Shown: positions 27,470 through 37,121, counted from the first letter of the stretch. The stretch is DNA of 64,000 nucleotides from CAWGMT01 sp963823675 (GCA_963823675.1 CAWGMT010000012.1:1922001-1986000); one strand, 5' to 3'. Notes: generated by a model from the sequence alone, not told the origin. Program-made: numbers and translations.

Positions 27470-30400
27470 ATGAACGAACCGCACGATCCCAACGAGACTG
27501 TCGATGCTTCTTCCGCCCCGGCCGACTCGCTCGACGCCGGCCTGGCGGCGGGCTTCGGCAGGCGAGTCGAAGGGCCTGCCAGCGTTCTTTCTGCGCTCGG
27601 ATCCACCCTCGGCTCCCTGCGGCCGGTGCTGCTCAAGGAAGCGCAGGGCGAGAGCGCGCTCGTCGTGAAGCCGGGGTCCGACGCCATGCCGTCGAAGGAA
27701 GAGACCGGCGACCGCTACCAGCTCTCCGGCGAGATCGCCCGCGGCGGCATGGGGGCGGTGCTGCGAGGCCGCGACGTCGATCTCGGCCGCGATCTGGCGG
27801 TCAAGGTGCTGCTGGAGAAGTACGTGGATCGCCCCGAAGTGGCCCGGCGATTCATTGAAGAGGCGCAGATCGGCGGGCAGTTGCAGCATCCGGGCGTGGT
27901 GCCGGTGTACGACATCGGCCGGTTCGGCGACCGGCCGTTCTTCACCATGAAGCTGGTGAAGGGCCAGACGCTTTCGGCGCTCCTGGCGAACGCACCGAGG
28001 CGGCCGCCGATCGGCCACGCCTGCTGGGCATCGCCTTGCAGGTGGCGCAGGCGATGGCGTATGCCCACGCCAAGGGGGTGATCCACCGCGACTTGAAGCC
28101 GGCGAACATCATGGTGGGGGCGTTCGGCGAGGTGCAGGTGATGGACTGGGGCCTGGCCAAGGTGCTGGCCGAAGGGGGCGTCGCCGACGAGGAGCGGGCC
28201 AGCCGGGCAGCATCAGGGCCGGAGGACGTGACGACGATCCGCACCGCCCGCAGCACGGGCTCGGCGGGCAGCTTCGGCACCGACACCGAGGCCGGCTCGA
28301 TCTTGGGCACGCCCGCGTACATGCCGCCCGAGCAGGCCAACGGCGACATCGCCAATCTCGACCGCCGGGCCGACGTCTTCGGACTCGGCGCGATCCTGTG
28401 CGAGATCCTGACGGGCAAGCCGCCGTATGTGGGGCGATCGAGCTGAGGAGGTCCGCCGCAAGGCCTGCCAACGGCGATCTCGCCGAGGCGATGGCGCGGC
28501 TGGATGGCTGCGGCGCGGATCCGGAACTCATCGCCTTGACGAAGCAGTGCCTGTCTCCCGAGGCGATCGACCGGCCGAAGGATGCGCAGGGGGTGGTCGA
28601 TGCCTTGACGTCGTACCTCGACGGCGTGCAGGAGCGGCTGCAAACGGCCGAGCGCGAGCGGGCCGTGGCGCTCGCGCGTGAAGTCGAGGAGCGGAAGCGG
28701 CGGAAGGTGCAGCTCGCCCTGGCGGCGTCGGTGCTGGCGATGATGCTGGGGGTCGGGGCGTTCGCCTTCTGGCGGAACGAGCAGGCCCAGCTCGTGCGTC
28801 AGCGCGACGCCCGCAACGCCGAGGCCGTGGCCGCGCTCCTGAACCAGTGCGAGGAAGCGCTGCGGGCCGGTGACGCGGCCAAGGCAGCCGTCGCGCTGGA
28901 GGCGGCGAGGAAGCGGTTGGCCGAGGGCGGGGCCGAGAAGGAGGCGAAACGGCTCGGACGGCTCGACGCCGATCTGGCGCTGTTGCGCGACCTGGACGCC
29001 GTCGACCAGTTCCGCTGGACCCCGGATGAGAACAAACTCCCGGACGCGACGGCGGTGGCGACGCGGACCCGGGAAGCCCTGCGGCGGTTCGGGGCCGACC
29101 CCGACGCGGTGTCGGTGGACGACGCGGCCGCGCGGGTGTCCGCGTCGGTGGTGCGAGAGCGAATCGTGTCGGCCCTGGATCGTCTGTTGCGGCAAGGGAA
29201 GACGACCGGCGTGCGTGCCCTGCTCCGGCGGGTGGATGCCGACCCGTACCGGGACGCGGTCCGGGATGCGATCCTCGCCGGGGACCGGGCGAAGAGTCGC
29301 GGAACTGGCGGGCCAAGCAGGCCGCCCTGGAGCAACCGCCGGGGTTCGTCGCCTTCCTGGGCGAGAGCGGGGCGATCCCGGTGGAGCGGCGGCGGCAATT
29401 GTTGCAGGCGGCGGTGAGCCGGCGGTCGGGGGACCTGGGCCTGCTGATGACACTGGGCGGTACCTACCCGATTCAGCAGGAGGACGGGGCGAACGAGCGG
29501 CTGCGCTGGTTCCAGGCCGCCGTGGCCGCCGCCCCGGCCAACGCAGCCGCACACAACAACCTGGGCATCGCGCTGAAGGACAAGGGCCAGTTGGACGAGG
29601 CCATCGCCTGCTACAAGAAGGCCATCGAACTCGACCCGAAGTTCGCCAGTCGCCCACACCAACCTGGGCATTGCGCTGATGGACAAGGGCCAGTTGGACG
29701 AGGCCATCGCCTGCTACAAGAAGGCCATCGAACTCGACCCGAAGCGTCGCCATCGCCCACAACAACCTGGGCAATGCGCTGAGGAACAAGGGCCAGTTGG
29801 ACGAGGCCATCGCCTGCTACAAGAAGGCCATCGAACTCGACCCGAAGCTCGCCATGGCCCACAACAACCTGGGCAATGCGCTGAGGAACAAGGGCCAGTT
29901 GGACGAGGCCATCGCCTGCTTCAAGAAGGCCATCGAACTCGACCCGAAGTTCGCCACTGCCCACAACAACCTGGGCAATGCGCTGAGGGCCAAGGGCCAG
30001 TTGGACGAGGCCATCGCCTGCTTCAAGAAGGCCATCGAACTCGACCCGAAGTACGCCGTGGCCCACTCCAACCTGGGCAATGCGCTGGCGGACAAGGGCC
30101 AGTTGGACGAGGCCATCGCCTGCTACAAGAAGGCCATCGAACTCGACCCGAAGCTCGCCGAGGCCCACGCCAACCTGGGCATTGATGCTGCATCGCAAGG
30201 GCCAGTTGGACGAGGCCATCGCCTGCTACAAGAAGGCCATCGAACTCGACCCGAAGTTCGCCTACGCCCACTTCAACCTGGGCAATGCGCTGGAGGGCCA
30301 AGGGCCAGTTGGACGAGGCCATCGCCTGCTACAAGAAGGCCATCGAGCTCGACCCGAGGTACGCCACGTCCCACAACAACCTGGGTACTGCGCTGGCGGA

Positions 30401-31044
30401 CAAGGGCCGAGTTCGACGAGGCCATCGCCTGCTTACAGGAAGGCCATCGAACTGGACCCGAAGCGCGCCGAGACCCGGCGCAACCTCGCGCGGGTGGAGC
30501 GAATGGCAGCGGGTCGGGACAAGCTCCCCGCCTTCCAGAACGGCAGCTACACGCCAGCCAGCAACGCGGAACGTCTCGGCCTGGCCGAGTGTCTGCCAGA
30601 TCAAGAAGCTGAACCACACGGCGGCCGGCCTGTACGCCGCCGCGTTCGCCGCCGACCCCAAGCTGGCCGACGACCTCAGGGCCGGGCACCGCTACAACGC
30701 CGCCTGCTATGCCGCGCTGGCCGCCGCCGGCCAGGGCGAGGACGCGGCCAAGCTCGACGACAAGGAGCGCAGACGCCTGCGCCGACAGGCCCTCGACTGG
30801 CTGAAGGCCGACCTGGCGGCCTGGGGCAAGCTCCTCGACTCCGGCCCGCCCCAGGTTCGACCGGCCATCGTGCAGACTCTGAGTCACTGGCAGACAGGAC
30901 ACCGACCTGGCCGGCATCCGCGACGCAGCGGCCCTGGCCAAACTGCCGGCGGACGAGCAGAAGGCGTTCACCCAACTCTGGGCCGACGTGGCAGCGTTGT
31001 TGAAGAAGGCACAGACCCCGGCGACGAAGGAGTCCAAGCCATGA
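27470..31044 (+). pseudogene. Ser/Thr protein kinase with TPR repeats, many frameshifts
   Basis: Starts MNEPHDPNETVDASS at 27470 behind GGAG. Kinase motifs are all present once frames are joined: GEIARGGMGAVLRGRD, DLAVKVLLEKY, HRDLKPANIMVG, MDWGLAK and MPPEQANGDIA. A transmembrane helix (LALAASVLAMMLGVGAFAF) follows, then a linker (ALEQPPGFVAFLGESGAIP), then nine TPR units. Shifts occur near 27990, 28440, 28468 and 29290, and at least six more within and after the TPR units. The C-terminus (KLNHTAAGLYAAAFAADPKLADDL) ends at the TGA at 31042, which overlaps the ATG of a second, truncated kinase. Reconstructed length is about 1,190 residues. With this many shifts the gene is dead or the assembly is poor here. 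Confidence 0.8.
29585..30440 (+). repeat. near-identical 102-bp TPR-encoding tandem repeat
   Basis: Nine consecutive copies of a 34-codon TPR unit (core GQLDEAIACYKKAIELDPK) start at 29585, 29688, 29791, 29893, 29995, 30097, 30200, 30303 and 30405. Spacings are 102 or 103 bp; each 103-bp unit carries one extra base and shifts the frame. Copies are almost identical at DNA level, including silent sites, which indicates recent expansion or gene conversion. Confidence 0.9.
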
Positions 31045-31286
31045 ACGAGCCGCATGACCCCAACGAGACCTTCACTGCTTCTTCCACCCGGGCGGCCTCG
31101 CTCGACGCCGGGCTGGCAGCGCCGCGCAGATCGCCATGCGCTCCTGAGGTGCGCGGCGAGAAATCCTTCCCCGACGCATCCAAGGCTGTCCCCGCTCGGT
31201 GCGCGGTCCAATTTCAGGCGCAATTGCTCACCGAGCTAGCGAGTGCACGGCCGTGGCGCGGGCACTCACTCCGAGAGAGCGCCTGA
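31041..31286 (+). pseudogene. truncated second kinase (N-terminal stump)
   Basis: The ATG at 31041 overlaps the stop of the previous kinase. Residues MNEPHDPNETFTASS...SLDAGLAA repeat the first 28 residues of that kinase, and both starts share the GGAG-CCAAGCC ribosome-site context. After about 31125 the similarity stops and the frame runs into unrelated sequence ending at 31286. This is the beginning of a tandem kinase gene cut off at the island boundary beside tRNA-Val. Confidence 0.75.
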
Positions 31287-31303
31287 GATATTGGCAGGCG
31301 CTC
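31277..31303. terminator. hairpin 3' of tRNA-Val
   Basis: GAGCGCCTG (31277-31285) pairs perfectly with CAGGCGCTC (31295-31303) across a 9-base AT-rich loop. It lies about 50 bp downstream of the tRNA gene in its direction of transcription. No T run follows. A similar hairpin sits next to tRNA fragment 2. Confidence 0.45.
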
Positions 31304-31351
31304 GCACTTCTAACAGATCAGACACAAAGTTTTATTTGCATCGCACTTAAG

Positions 31352-31424
31352 TGGGCGATGAGGGATTCGAACCCCCGACATCCTGCGTGTAAAGCAGGCG
31401 CTCTAACCGCTGAGCTAATCGCCC
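31352..31424 (-). tRNA. tRNA-Val (anticodon UAC)
   Basis: The minus strand folds as a full cloverleaf: acceptor GGGCGAT/ATCGCCC with discriminator A, D arm with TTAGCTCAGC, anticodon stem CCTGC/GCAGG with loop TTTACAC (anticodon TAC), and T arm GGGGGTTCGAATCCC. CCA is not encoded. It is the only intact copy; three 3'-half copies lie at 11540, 17119 and 26152. Confidence 0.97.
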
Positions 31425-31582
31425 GAGCGTAAGATCGATGGTGCCGCTCCGGGTCCAGGGATCGTCGCACTGCAAGAGATTATAGCCGGAAGTCAGCGGG
31501 GCGTAACGATGTTTTGCAAGCTCCAACTTCGTGATCACGACCATGCTCGCGAATCGTGATCGCGGCTGCCGGCGCCGGCTGC

Positions 31583-32721
31583 TCACGGAGATCCAGGGCT
31601 ATCGTGCAGCGAGTGAGTGCCGGGATCGGCCTTCGGCGCGGGCGTCCCCAGGCTGCGAGGTGGAGACGCGGGGGCTTTTTCCGCGGGCTTCTGCTCCGAT
31701 CCCGGCAGGATGCGCCGCGCACTGACGACCTTCCAGGTCGTGTCGATGCCTTCCAGGCGAAACCGCACCAGCGTCAGCCGCAGCTTGCTGGGCGGATCGC
31801 CCAGCGAGGCTAATTTGTCCATCACGGTCGCGGTCACCTCGGCGCGCTCGTAGAGGAACGGGCCGTCCGGCTTGAGACTGTGAAACGGCCGCTTCAGGAG
31901 GGCGTCCCAGTCTTTGGGCGACTTGGCGACCTCGAGCGCGAGCGCCTTGGCGTCGTCGGGCACGGGGGGCTTCGACGACTCGACCAGCATTTGATAGGTA
32001 GGCAGGATGCGCTTGGCGCAGCGCCCCTCCGCCAGCTTGGTAAAGACCTTGCCGAGCTGCTCGGCAGAGTCGAAGATGTCGTCGGGGTCGCCGCTTTGCA
32101 TTTTTTTGTACATCCCAGACTTCTCGGCGTCTTCCTTGGCCGCGTGTAACGCATCGAGCGTCTCGGCAGCCGCGCCCAGCGCATTCTTGGGCGTGAAGCG
32201 ACCCGCGGATGTATCGTACAAATACTCGGCCTCGATCCGGGCGTGGAGCTGTCCCAGGGCGCGAACGACCCCTTGATGGTGTGGCTGCCACGTCGATCGC
32301 GGGCGACGGTCCGCACCGAGCGAATCCCCGGCGGCTCATCAATCGTGGACAGGCGGCGCGCGGCCTCGGCATCGCTCTGAGCCAGGGCTTTCAGGTAAGA
32401 TTCGGCCACTTGCTCGATCGGGTCGAGCCGGCGCGGGTTGATCCGCGGCCAGGCGACCATCACGGCGACGGACCCGAGCGCCGCGAGCCCGAACAGGCTC
32501 AGCAATATCCACCACCATCGGTGCGAACGGCGCACCGGCGGCTCGCCCGACGGAACGTAGACCGACCGGGCCTCATCTCTGGGGTTGGTGCGACGCGGGC
32601 CACTTTCACGGTCGCTTGGTTGTCGTGCGCGACTCACATCAGGTTCGTTTCCCGTGGGTCGCCCTTGGTTCGTGCGACGGGGGCCAATCGGCCGGTCTTC
32701 AGGTTCTCGTGCGCGACTCAT
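31583..32721 (-). CDS. membrane-anchored protein of unknown function (one frameshift)
   Basis: The likely start is ATG 32721, which overlaps the upstream gene's stop (TGATATG); ATGs at 32739 and 32757 are alternatives. The N-terminal 45 residues contain an imperfect 27-residue repeat (SRAREPEDRPIGPRRTN, then SRARQPSDRESGPRRTN). A single transmembrane helix (WWWILLSLFGLAALGSVAVMVAW) follows. The frame changes near 32250, after which the protein continues SAGRFTPKNALGAAAETLDA...CAKRILPTYQMLVESSKPP...WKVVSARRI. The exported part has the size and pattern of small alpha/beta NTF2-like domains, but I do not assign it. The repeat at its start belongs to a dispersed DNA repeat family. Confidence 0.6.
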
Positions 32722-32722
32722 A

Positions 32723-33142
32723 TCAGGTTCGTTTCCCATGGGTCGAAGTTCGATCACGCGGCGTCTCGCGTTCGTCCAGCGCCGAGGCGATCCGCGCCAG
32801 CGTCGGCACGACGTGCCGCTCCATCAGGTCGCTCATCCGCCCGGCCGCCTCGGCGCCGTCGGCCATCACGTCCAGCAACTCGGCCGCGACGCCAATCAGG
32901 CGGCCGACCACCCAGCCCGCGAAACCGCAGCCGCCCAGGGCAAGGAGCGCCACGATCCCCATCACGCGCCGTTCGCCCCAGGTAAACTGCGCATCGGAAA
33001 GGAGCGCGCGCGACTGGTCGAGGAATATCGCCAATCCCAGGCCCAGGAATCCCATCTGAATCAGTGGAGTCACCAGCTTGAGCGTGCGCCGCCCGCGCCG
33101 TAATGCTTCGTACCGACTGCGAGGGGCGGGGATTCGGGTCAT
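32723..33142 (-). CDS. small two-helix membrane protein
   Basis: A 139-residue protein with two transmembrane helices (TPLIQMGFLGLGLAIFL and VMGIVALLALGGCGFAGWVVG) followed by a cytoplasmic helix (LLDVMADGAEAAGRMSDLMERHVVPTLARIASAL). Its stop overlaps the next gene, so they are one operon. The first nine residues (MTRIPAPRS) lie inside a duplicated DNA segment at 33117-33345, so the true start may differ. Not recognised. Confidence 0.6.
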   Translation of the reverse strand: MTRIPAPRSRYEALRRGRRTLKLVTPLIQMGFLGLGLAIFLDQSRALLSDAQFTWGERRVMGIVALLALGGCGFAGWVVGRLIGVAAELLDVMADGAEAAGRMSDLMERHVVPTLARIASALDERETPRDRTSTHGKRT

Positions 33143-33345
33143 GGGGCTGCGACCTCAGCAACCAGCGGGCGGCCCCGCCGAGACCTTCGGTCAAGCGGAC
33201 GGCGGAGTCGGAGACCCGCGCCGGACACGCTGCGAGACCTTCGGTCAAGCGGACGGCGGGGTCGGAGACCCGCGCCGAACACGCTGCGAGGGGCGGGGAT
33301 TCGGGTCATGGGCCTGCAACCTCCGCAACCATCGGGCGGCCGTCC
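33117..33345. repeat. duplicated segment with internal 54-bp tandem repeat
   Basis: About 55 bp at 33117-33172 (GCGAGGGGCGGGGATTCGGG...) recur at 33286-33342 with few changes. Between them a 54-bp unit starting GAGACCTTCGGTCAAGCGGA occurs twice (33180 and 33234). The block separates the two-helix membrane protein from the GNAT gene and covers the membrane protein's apparent start. Confidence 0.8.
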
Positions 33346-33394
33346 CAACGACGCTTCGATGCAGAGTACCGGATGGCCGCCGGGCTTGCCACCA

Positions 33395-34364
33395 TTATAT
33401 TCGGTCGAGCACGTAAAAGAGATGGCGACTCTCCGACGATTCGTCGCGGACGAACGAGACGGCTCGGTAGCCGGCGGCGAAGGCAGACCGGAAGGCCTTG
33501 TTGACCGCCACCCGCCAGCTTTCCGCAAGGGCGGGCGACTCGCGCCGCAGCCGAACGATGTCCTGGGGGATTTCCAGCAAGATTCTCGGCGGGGCGGCTG
33601 CGGGAATGCCCAAAAACTGGGGATGCGGCAAGCTCGAGTTGCCTTCCAGATCACGAGGCGGACCCGCAGAAAAACGTGTGCTGTAGGTCAGGCTTTCCAG
33701 CCTGACGTCAGGCTGGAAAGCCTGACCTACATTCGGGCGATCCCTTCCGCCGGGGCATCCAGCTCCCCCTGCCCCGCGTCGATCAGGCGCGGTAATCCTG
33801 GGATGTCTTCGGCGTCGAATGCCGCCACCGGGGTATCGCTGGTCTCCCACTCGGCGATCAGGCGATCGGTGGGAACTCCGGCATTGAGCGAATCGGTCCG
33901 TTCGCCGTACATGTTTTCGATGTACCGGCAAGCCGTAGCGCCCAAGCGTGCGAGATTGAAATGGGCATTGCCGGCTTGAAGCGGGTCGAAAGCCCAGACG
34001 ATCAGCTCGATTCCCTCGGAGCGGGCGATCGCGCGTGCAGCTTCTTGATCTCGTAGCCCAGGCCGCGCGATTGATAGCCGGGCACGACACCGGTGAGTTG
34101 AGAATATAGGCAGAGACGGCCTTCGACGCGGCCGAGGAAGGCAAACGACAGTGCGGCTGCCCCACCCCCGGCCAGGAACGCACCCAGGACGAGCCCGCCG
34201 TGGAGGTTGGCCCCGACCATGGTCGCGACGGGTATCACATAGCCTTCGTCGGTGATCCCCCAGGCCCGCCGCTGGGCTTCCTGGCAGGCTCGATAGTCGG
34301 CGACCGTCTCGGCCCGGCGGATCGTGATCTCGTCGTCGAGCTTGAGACTCAGCGTCGGGCCCAC
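33395..34364 (-). CDS. GNAT-family N-acyltransferase, probable N-succinyltransferase (broken)
   Basis: Starts at GTG 34364, two bases from the M20 stop. The first part (ITIRRAETVADYRACQEAQRRAWG, LVLGAFLAGGGAAALSFAFLG, LYSQLTGVVPGYQSRGLGYEIKKL) is a GNAT domain with the acetyl-CoA loop Q-x-x-G-x-G. The frame changes near 34025 (to ARAIARSEGIELIVWAFDPL) and continues to ATG-TAG at 33727, where a 48-bp palindrome interrupts the gene. The C-terminus (RILLEIPQDIVRL...FAAGYRAVSFVRDE) resumes after it and ends at 33395. The pattern matches the COG3375-type acyltransferase that accompanies N-acylamino-acid racemases. The palindrome and frame change make it doubtful that this copy works as written. 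Confidence 0.7.
33683..33730. repeat. perfect 48-bp palindrome inserted in GNAT gene
   Basis: The 24-base arm beginning GTAGGTCAGGCTTTCC is followed at once by its exact complement, with no loop. It introduces an in-frame TAG into the acyltransferase gene directly after an ATG codon. This is a REP-like mobile palindrome; the native reading frame appears on both sides. Confidence 0.9.
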
Positions 34365-34366
34365 GG

Positions 34367-35521
34367 TCAGTCGCCCTCCAGTTGAAGCAACAGCGCGGCC
34401 AGGAGTGCGGCCCTCTCCGGCAGCGAGTCGATCACGATATGTTCGTCGTCGGCGTGCGCTCCGCCGCCGCGCACGCCCAGGCCGTCGAGGGTCGGCACGC
34501 CGAGCGCGGCGGTGAAATTACCGTCGCTGCCCCCTCCGGTCGAGCCTTCCGTGAGCTCGAGGCCGAGCACGCGGCCGATTTGCCGCGCCTGTTCAAAGAG
34601 GGCCGCAACGGCGGGCGTGCGTTCCATGGGCGGACGCGTGAAACCGCCGCTCATCGTGAGACGAACCTCGGGCGTGAGCGGACTCACGGCCAGGAGCGCC
34701 GAGCTCATACGCGCGGCTTCGCCCGCTGACACAACTCGTACGTCGATCTCAGCCGAAGCCGATGCGGGCACGACATTCGCAGTCGTGCCGCCAGTAACGA
34801 CGCCAATGTTGATCGTGGTTCCCGCGCCCAAATCTTGCAGTTGCTGAATCGCCAAGATCTGGTGAGCCAGCTCGATGATGGCACTGCGGCCTTGAGTGGG
34901 GGCCACGCCGGCGTGGGCGGCCTTGCCCTCGATCTCCAGGCGGAACCGACCGACCCCTTTCCGGGATGTCTTGAGGCCTCCATCTGCTAGCGGCGGCTCG
35001 AGCACCAGTACGTAGGCACACTGCCGCGCCAGGTCCTCGATCAGACCGCGCGAGGTCGGGCTGCCGATTTCCTCGTCGGAGGTGAGGAGACTCCATATCG
35101 GCCGTCGATTGGGGCTCTTTGAGCTCATCAGTACGGGCAGAGCCGAAGTGAAGGCTGCGATGCCTGCCTTCATATCGAAGATGCCCGGACCGTAGGCGCG
35201 GCCGCCGGCCTCGACGCGAAACGGCATGCGTTTGATCGTGCCCTTGGGCCACACGGTATCGAAATGGCCCAGCACGAGCGCCGGGCGCTTGGCGGGCGGA
35301 CCGGGAAAGCGGGCCAGAATGTGATCGCCACCGTGCTCGTTGGGAATGACTTCGATCGATCCGCCCAACCCGCGGAGCATGTCGCCAAGGTAGTTTCCGA
35401 GCGCGTCGAGGGCCGGCTTATCGCGGCTCGGCGACTCCAGCCGGACGAGATCTTCGAGAGACGCGAGAATGCTTTCTCGCTGAACGTCTCCGAACATGCT
35501 CAGGGCGTCTTCTTGGGTCAT
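34367..35521 (-). CDS. M20-family metallopeptidase / N-acyl-amino-acid deacylase
   Basis: A 384-residue M20 hydrolase of the glutamate carboxypeptidase (CPG2) type. Zinc-ligand motifs are LGHFDTVW (His), GIFDMKAG (bridging Asp), TSDEEIG (catalytic and ligand Glu), VLVLEPPL (ligand) and GAHADDEHI (final His). The lid domain with KAAHAGVAPTQGRSAI is present. No signal peptide. It lies between the racemase-like gene and the GNAT gene, so an L-desuccinylase or deacylase step is the likely role (inference). Confidence 0.9.
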   Translation of the reverse strand: MTQEDALSMFGDVQRESILASLEDLVRLESPSRDKPALDALGNYLGDMLRGLGGSIEVIPNEHGGDHILARFPGPPAKRPALVLGHFDTVWPKGTIKRMPFRVEAGGRAYGPGIFDMKAGIAAFTSALPVLMSSKSPNRRPIWSLLTSDEEIGSPTSRGLIEDLARQCAYVLVLEPPLADGGLKTSRKGVGRFRLEIEGKAAHAGVAPTQGRSAIIELAHQILAIQQLQDLGAGTTINIGVVTGGTTANVVPASASAEIDVRVVSAGEAARMSSALLAVSPLTPEVRLTMSGGFTRPPMERTPAVAALFEQARQIGRVLGLELTEGSTGGGSDGNFTAALGVPTLDGLGVRGGGAHADDEHIVIDSLPERAALLAALLLQLEGD

Positions 35522-35530
35522 AAACGGCCC

Positions 35531-36633
35531 TCATGCGACGAGTGTCGCCGCGCAGGGTGCGGGACTGGATGCGGTCCTCGATCGGCTCAACGCCCAGACC
35601 GGGGCCGCCCGAGACCGCGATCGCCCCGTTATGAGCCAGAATCGGCGGGGCGACGATATCCTCGGCGTAGTACTTGTCGGAGCCCGAGATGTCGCCTGGG
35701 AGCGTGAAGCCCGGCAGCGCGGCGATCGCAACGTTGGCCGCGCGGCCGATCCCAAATTCGTGCATGCCCCCGCACCACACGGGCACCTTCCGCTCGAGGC
35801 AGAGGTCGTGCACGCGCCTGGCCTCGCGCAGCCCGCCGAGCCGGCTGACCTTGATGTTGATCACGCGACACGCGCCCAGCTCGAGCGCCTTGCGCGCGTC
35901 AGCGGCGGAATGAATGCTCTCGTCGAGGCAGATGGGGGTATTGAGCACAGCCTGGAGCCGCGCGTGGTCGATGATGTCGTCGTGAGCCAGGGGCTGCTCG
36001 ATCAAGATCAGGTCGAAGTCGTCGAGGGCCTTCAGGGTCGCCATATCACCCAGAGTGTAGGCCGAGTTGGCGTTCAACTTGAAGCGGGATGTCGGGATAA
36101 CGCGCGCGCACTTCGCGCACGACTGCGACGTCCCAACCGGGCGCGATCTTGAGCTTGATGCGCCGGTAGCCTTCTTGAAGGTAGCGTGCGATCTGGTCCA
36201 ACAGGACCTCGATTCCCGGTTCGATTCCGAGGCTGACGCCGGAAAGGACCTCGTGGCGGGTGGCATCCAGGAGCGCCACAACGGTTTGTCCTGCGCGGGC
36301 GAGTGCGTCCCAGCATGCCATCTCGAGCCCGGCCCGGGCGAAGGCATTTCCCTTGACCAGGCGATAAAGGGCCACAAGCTCGTCGATATTTGACCACTCG
36401 CGCCCGAGCACCAGCGGGCCGAGAAAGTCGTGCAGGATGTGCCAGCAAGTCTCGGTGGTCTCCGGGCAGTAATAGGGATCGGAGGGGCTGGCGCATTCTC
36501 CCCAGCCGACCACATCGCCGGCGACGATCCGCACCAGGATGTGATCGAGATGCGTCTTGCGGCTCGAGCTGGTCTGGAACGGTCGAACCAGGGGAAGCCG
36601 GATGATCAAGAGATCGATCTGCTGGATCCGCAT
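35531..36633 (-). CDS. enolase-superfamily N-acylamino-acid racemase / o-succinylbenzoate synthase-like (one frameshift)
   Basis: Start MRIQQIDLLIIRLPLVRPF at 36633. The capping domain is followed by the barrel motifs: RRIKLKIAPGWD (K-x-K), QVDANSAYTLGD (metal Asp), LILIEQPL (Glu), CLDESI (Asp), and INIKVSRLGG (second Lys). The metal Asp appears only after one A is removed from GTTGAACGCC near 36077; as written the frame breaks there. The C-terminus also reads past the expected end, and a frame change near 35540 would give the stop at 35531. With an M20 deacylase and a GNAT acyltransferase behind it, the N-succinylamino-acid racemase role is more likely than menaquinone OSBS, since no other men gene is present. 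Confidence 0.85.
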
Positions 36634-36639
36634 GATGCA

Positions 36640-36667
36640 AGGATGAAGGATGAAGGATGAAGGATGA
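36640..36667. repeat. AAGGATG heptamer microsatellite
   Basis: Four head-to-tail copies of AAGGATG immediately upstream of the racemase start codon. Copy-number change here would alter the leader of that operon. A related run lies at 63547-63580. Confidence 0.85.
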
Positions 36668-36703
36668 ATACACATTGCGGCCCAGCCGCCGCCACCGTGT
36701 TGG

Positions 36704-36776
36704 TTAACCCGGAGCCAGCGGCGACGGCGTTCACTGCTCCAGTCTCATCTCGCCGTCGCCGCTGGCTCCGGGTTAA
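36704..36776. repeat. 26-bp perfect inverted repeat (REP-like hairpin)
   Basis: Arms at 36704-36729 and 36751-36776 begin TTAACCCGGAGCCAGCGGCG and pair exactly across a 21-base loop. It sits between divergent genes, so it is not a simple terminator. Confidence 0.85.
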
Positions 36777-36814
36777 ACGACTTTCGCCTCCCAAGACCTG
36801 CCCAGGGCGGGACC

Positions 36815-36870
36815 GATCTTAATCCTAATCTTAATCCTAATCCTAATCTTGATCTTCATCTCAATCTTGC
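36815..36870. repeat. hexamer microsatellite (AATCCT/AATCTT)
   Basis: A run of AATCTT, AATCCT and close variants. Inverted copies occur at 39838-39910, on the far side of the oxidoreductase/DUF5009 pair. Confidence 0.8.
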
Positions 36871-37121
36871 TCATTCGCATCCGGCGGGCTCGCGTTGTCC
36901 AACCCGCGGGGCGGCGCAACAGGCACATCCAGTCTCATCGGAATGGAGTGCCGGGTGACCGGGTGCTTGAGAAGCGTGCGGGAGATGTTAAACTTAGGAT
37001 TAACGGCAGAGATTCGCAGCAGTCTGATTCCCCTGCCTCGTGCGCAAACTCCCCGGCCTGTAACTGCTTCTCCCCGCCGCCCGCGGCGGGAATGACTCAA
37101 ACCTCTCCAGGAGCCACCACG

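Larger units (their letters stand above)
36634..37121. other. divergent promoter region packed with repeats
   Basis: No gene. It contains a 7-bp microsatellite (36640-36667), a long hairpin (36704-36776) and a hexamer microsatellite (36815-36870), listed separately. The DNA between 36900 and 37100 should hold the promoter of the oxidoreductase. Confidence 0.5.

Noticed and set aside
27942..29810. 622-codon minus-strand open frame
   Set aside because: Opposite the kinase gene; Pro/Arg/Ser-rich with no domain.
35531..36633. menC of menaquinone synthesis
   Set aside because: No other men gene is nearby; the deacylase and GNAT neighbours favour an N-acylamino-acid racemase.
36815..36870. Telomere-like repeats indicating a linear replicon end
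   Set aside because: The run is short, internal and flanked by normal genes.
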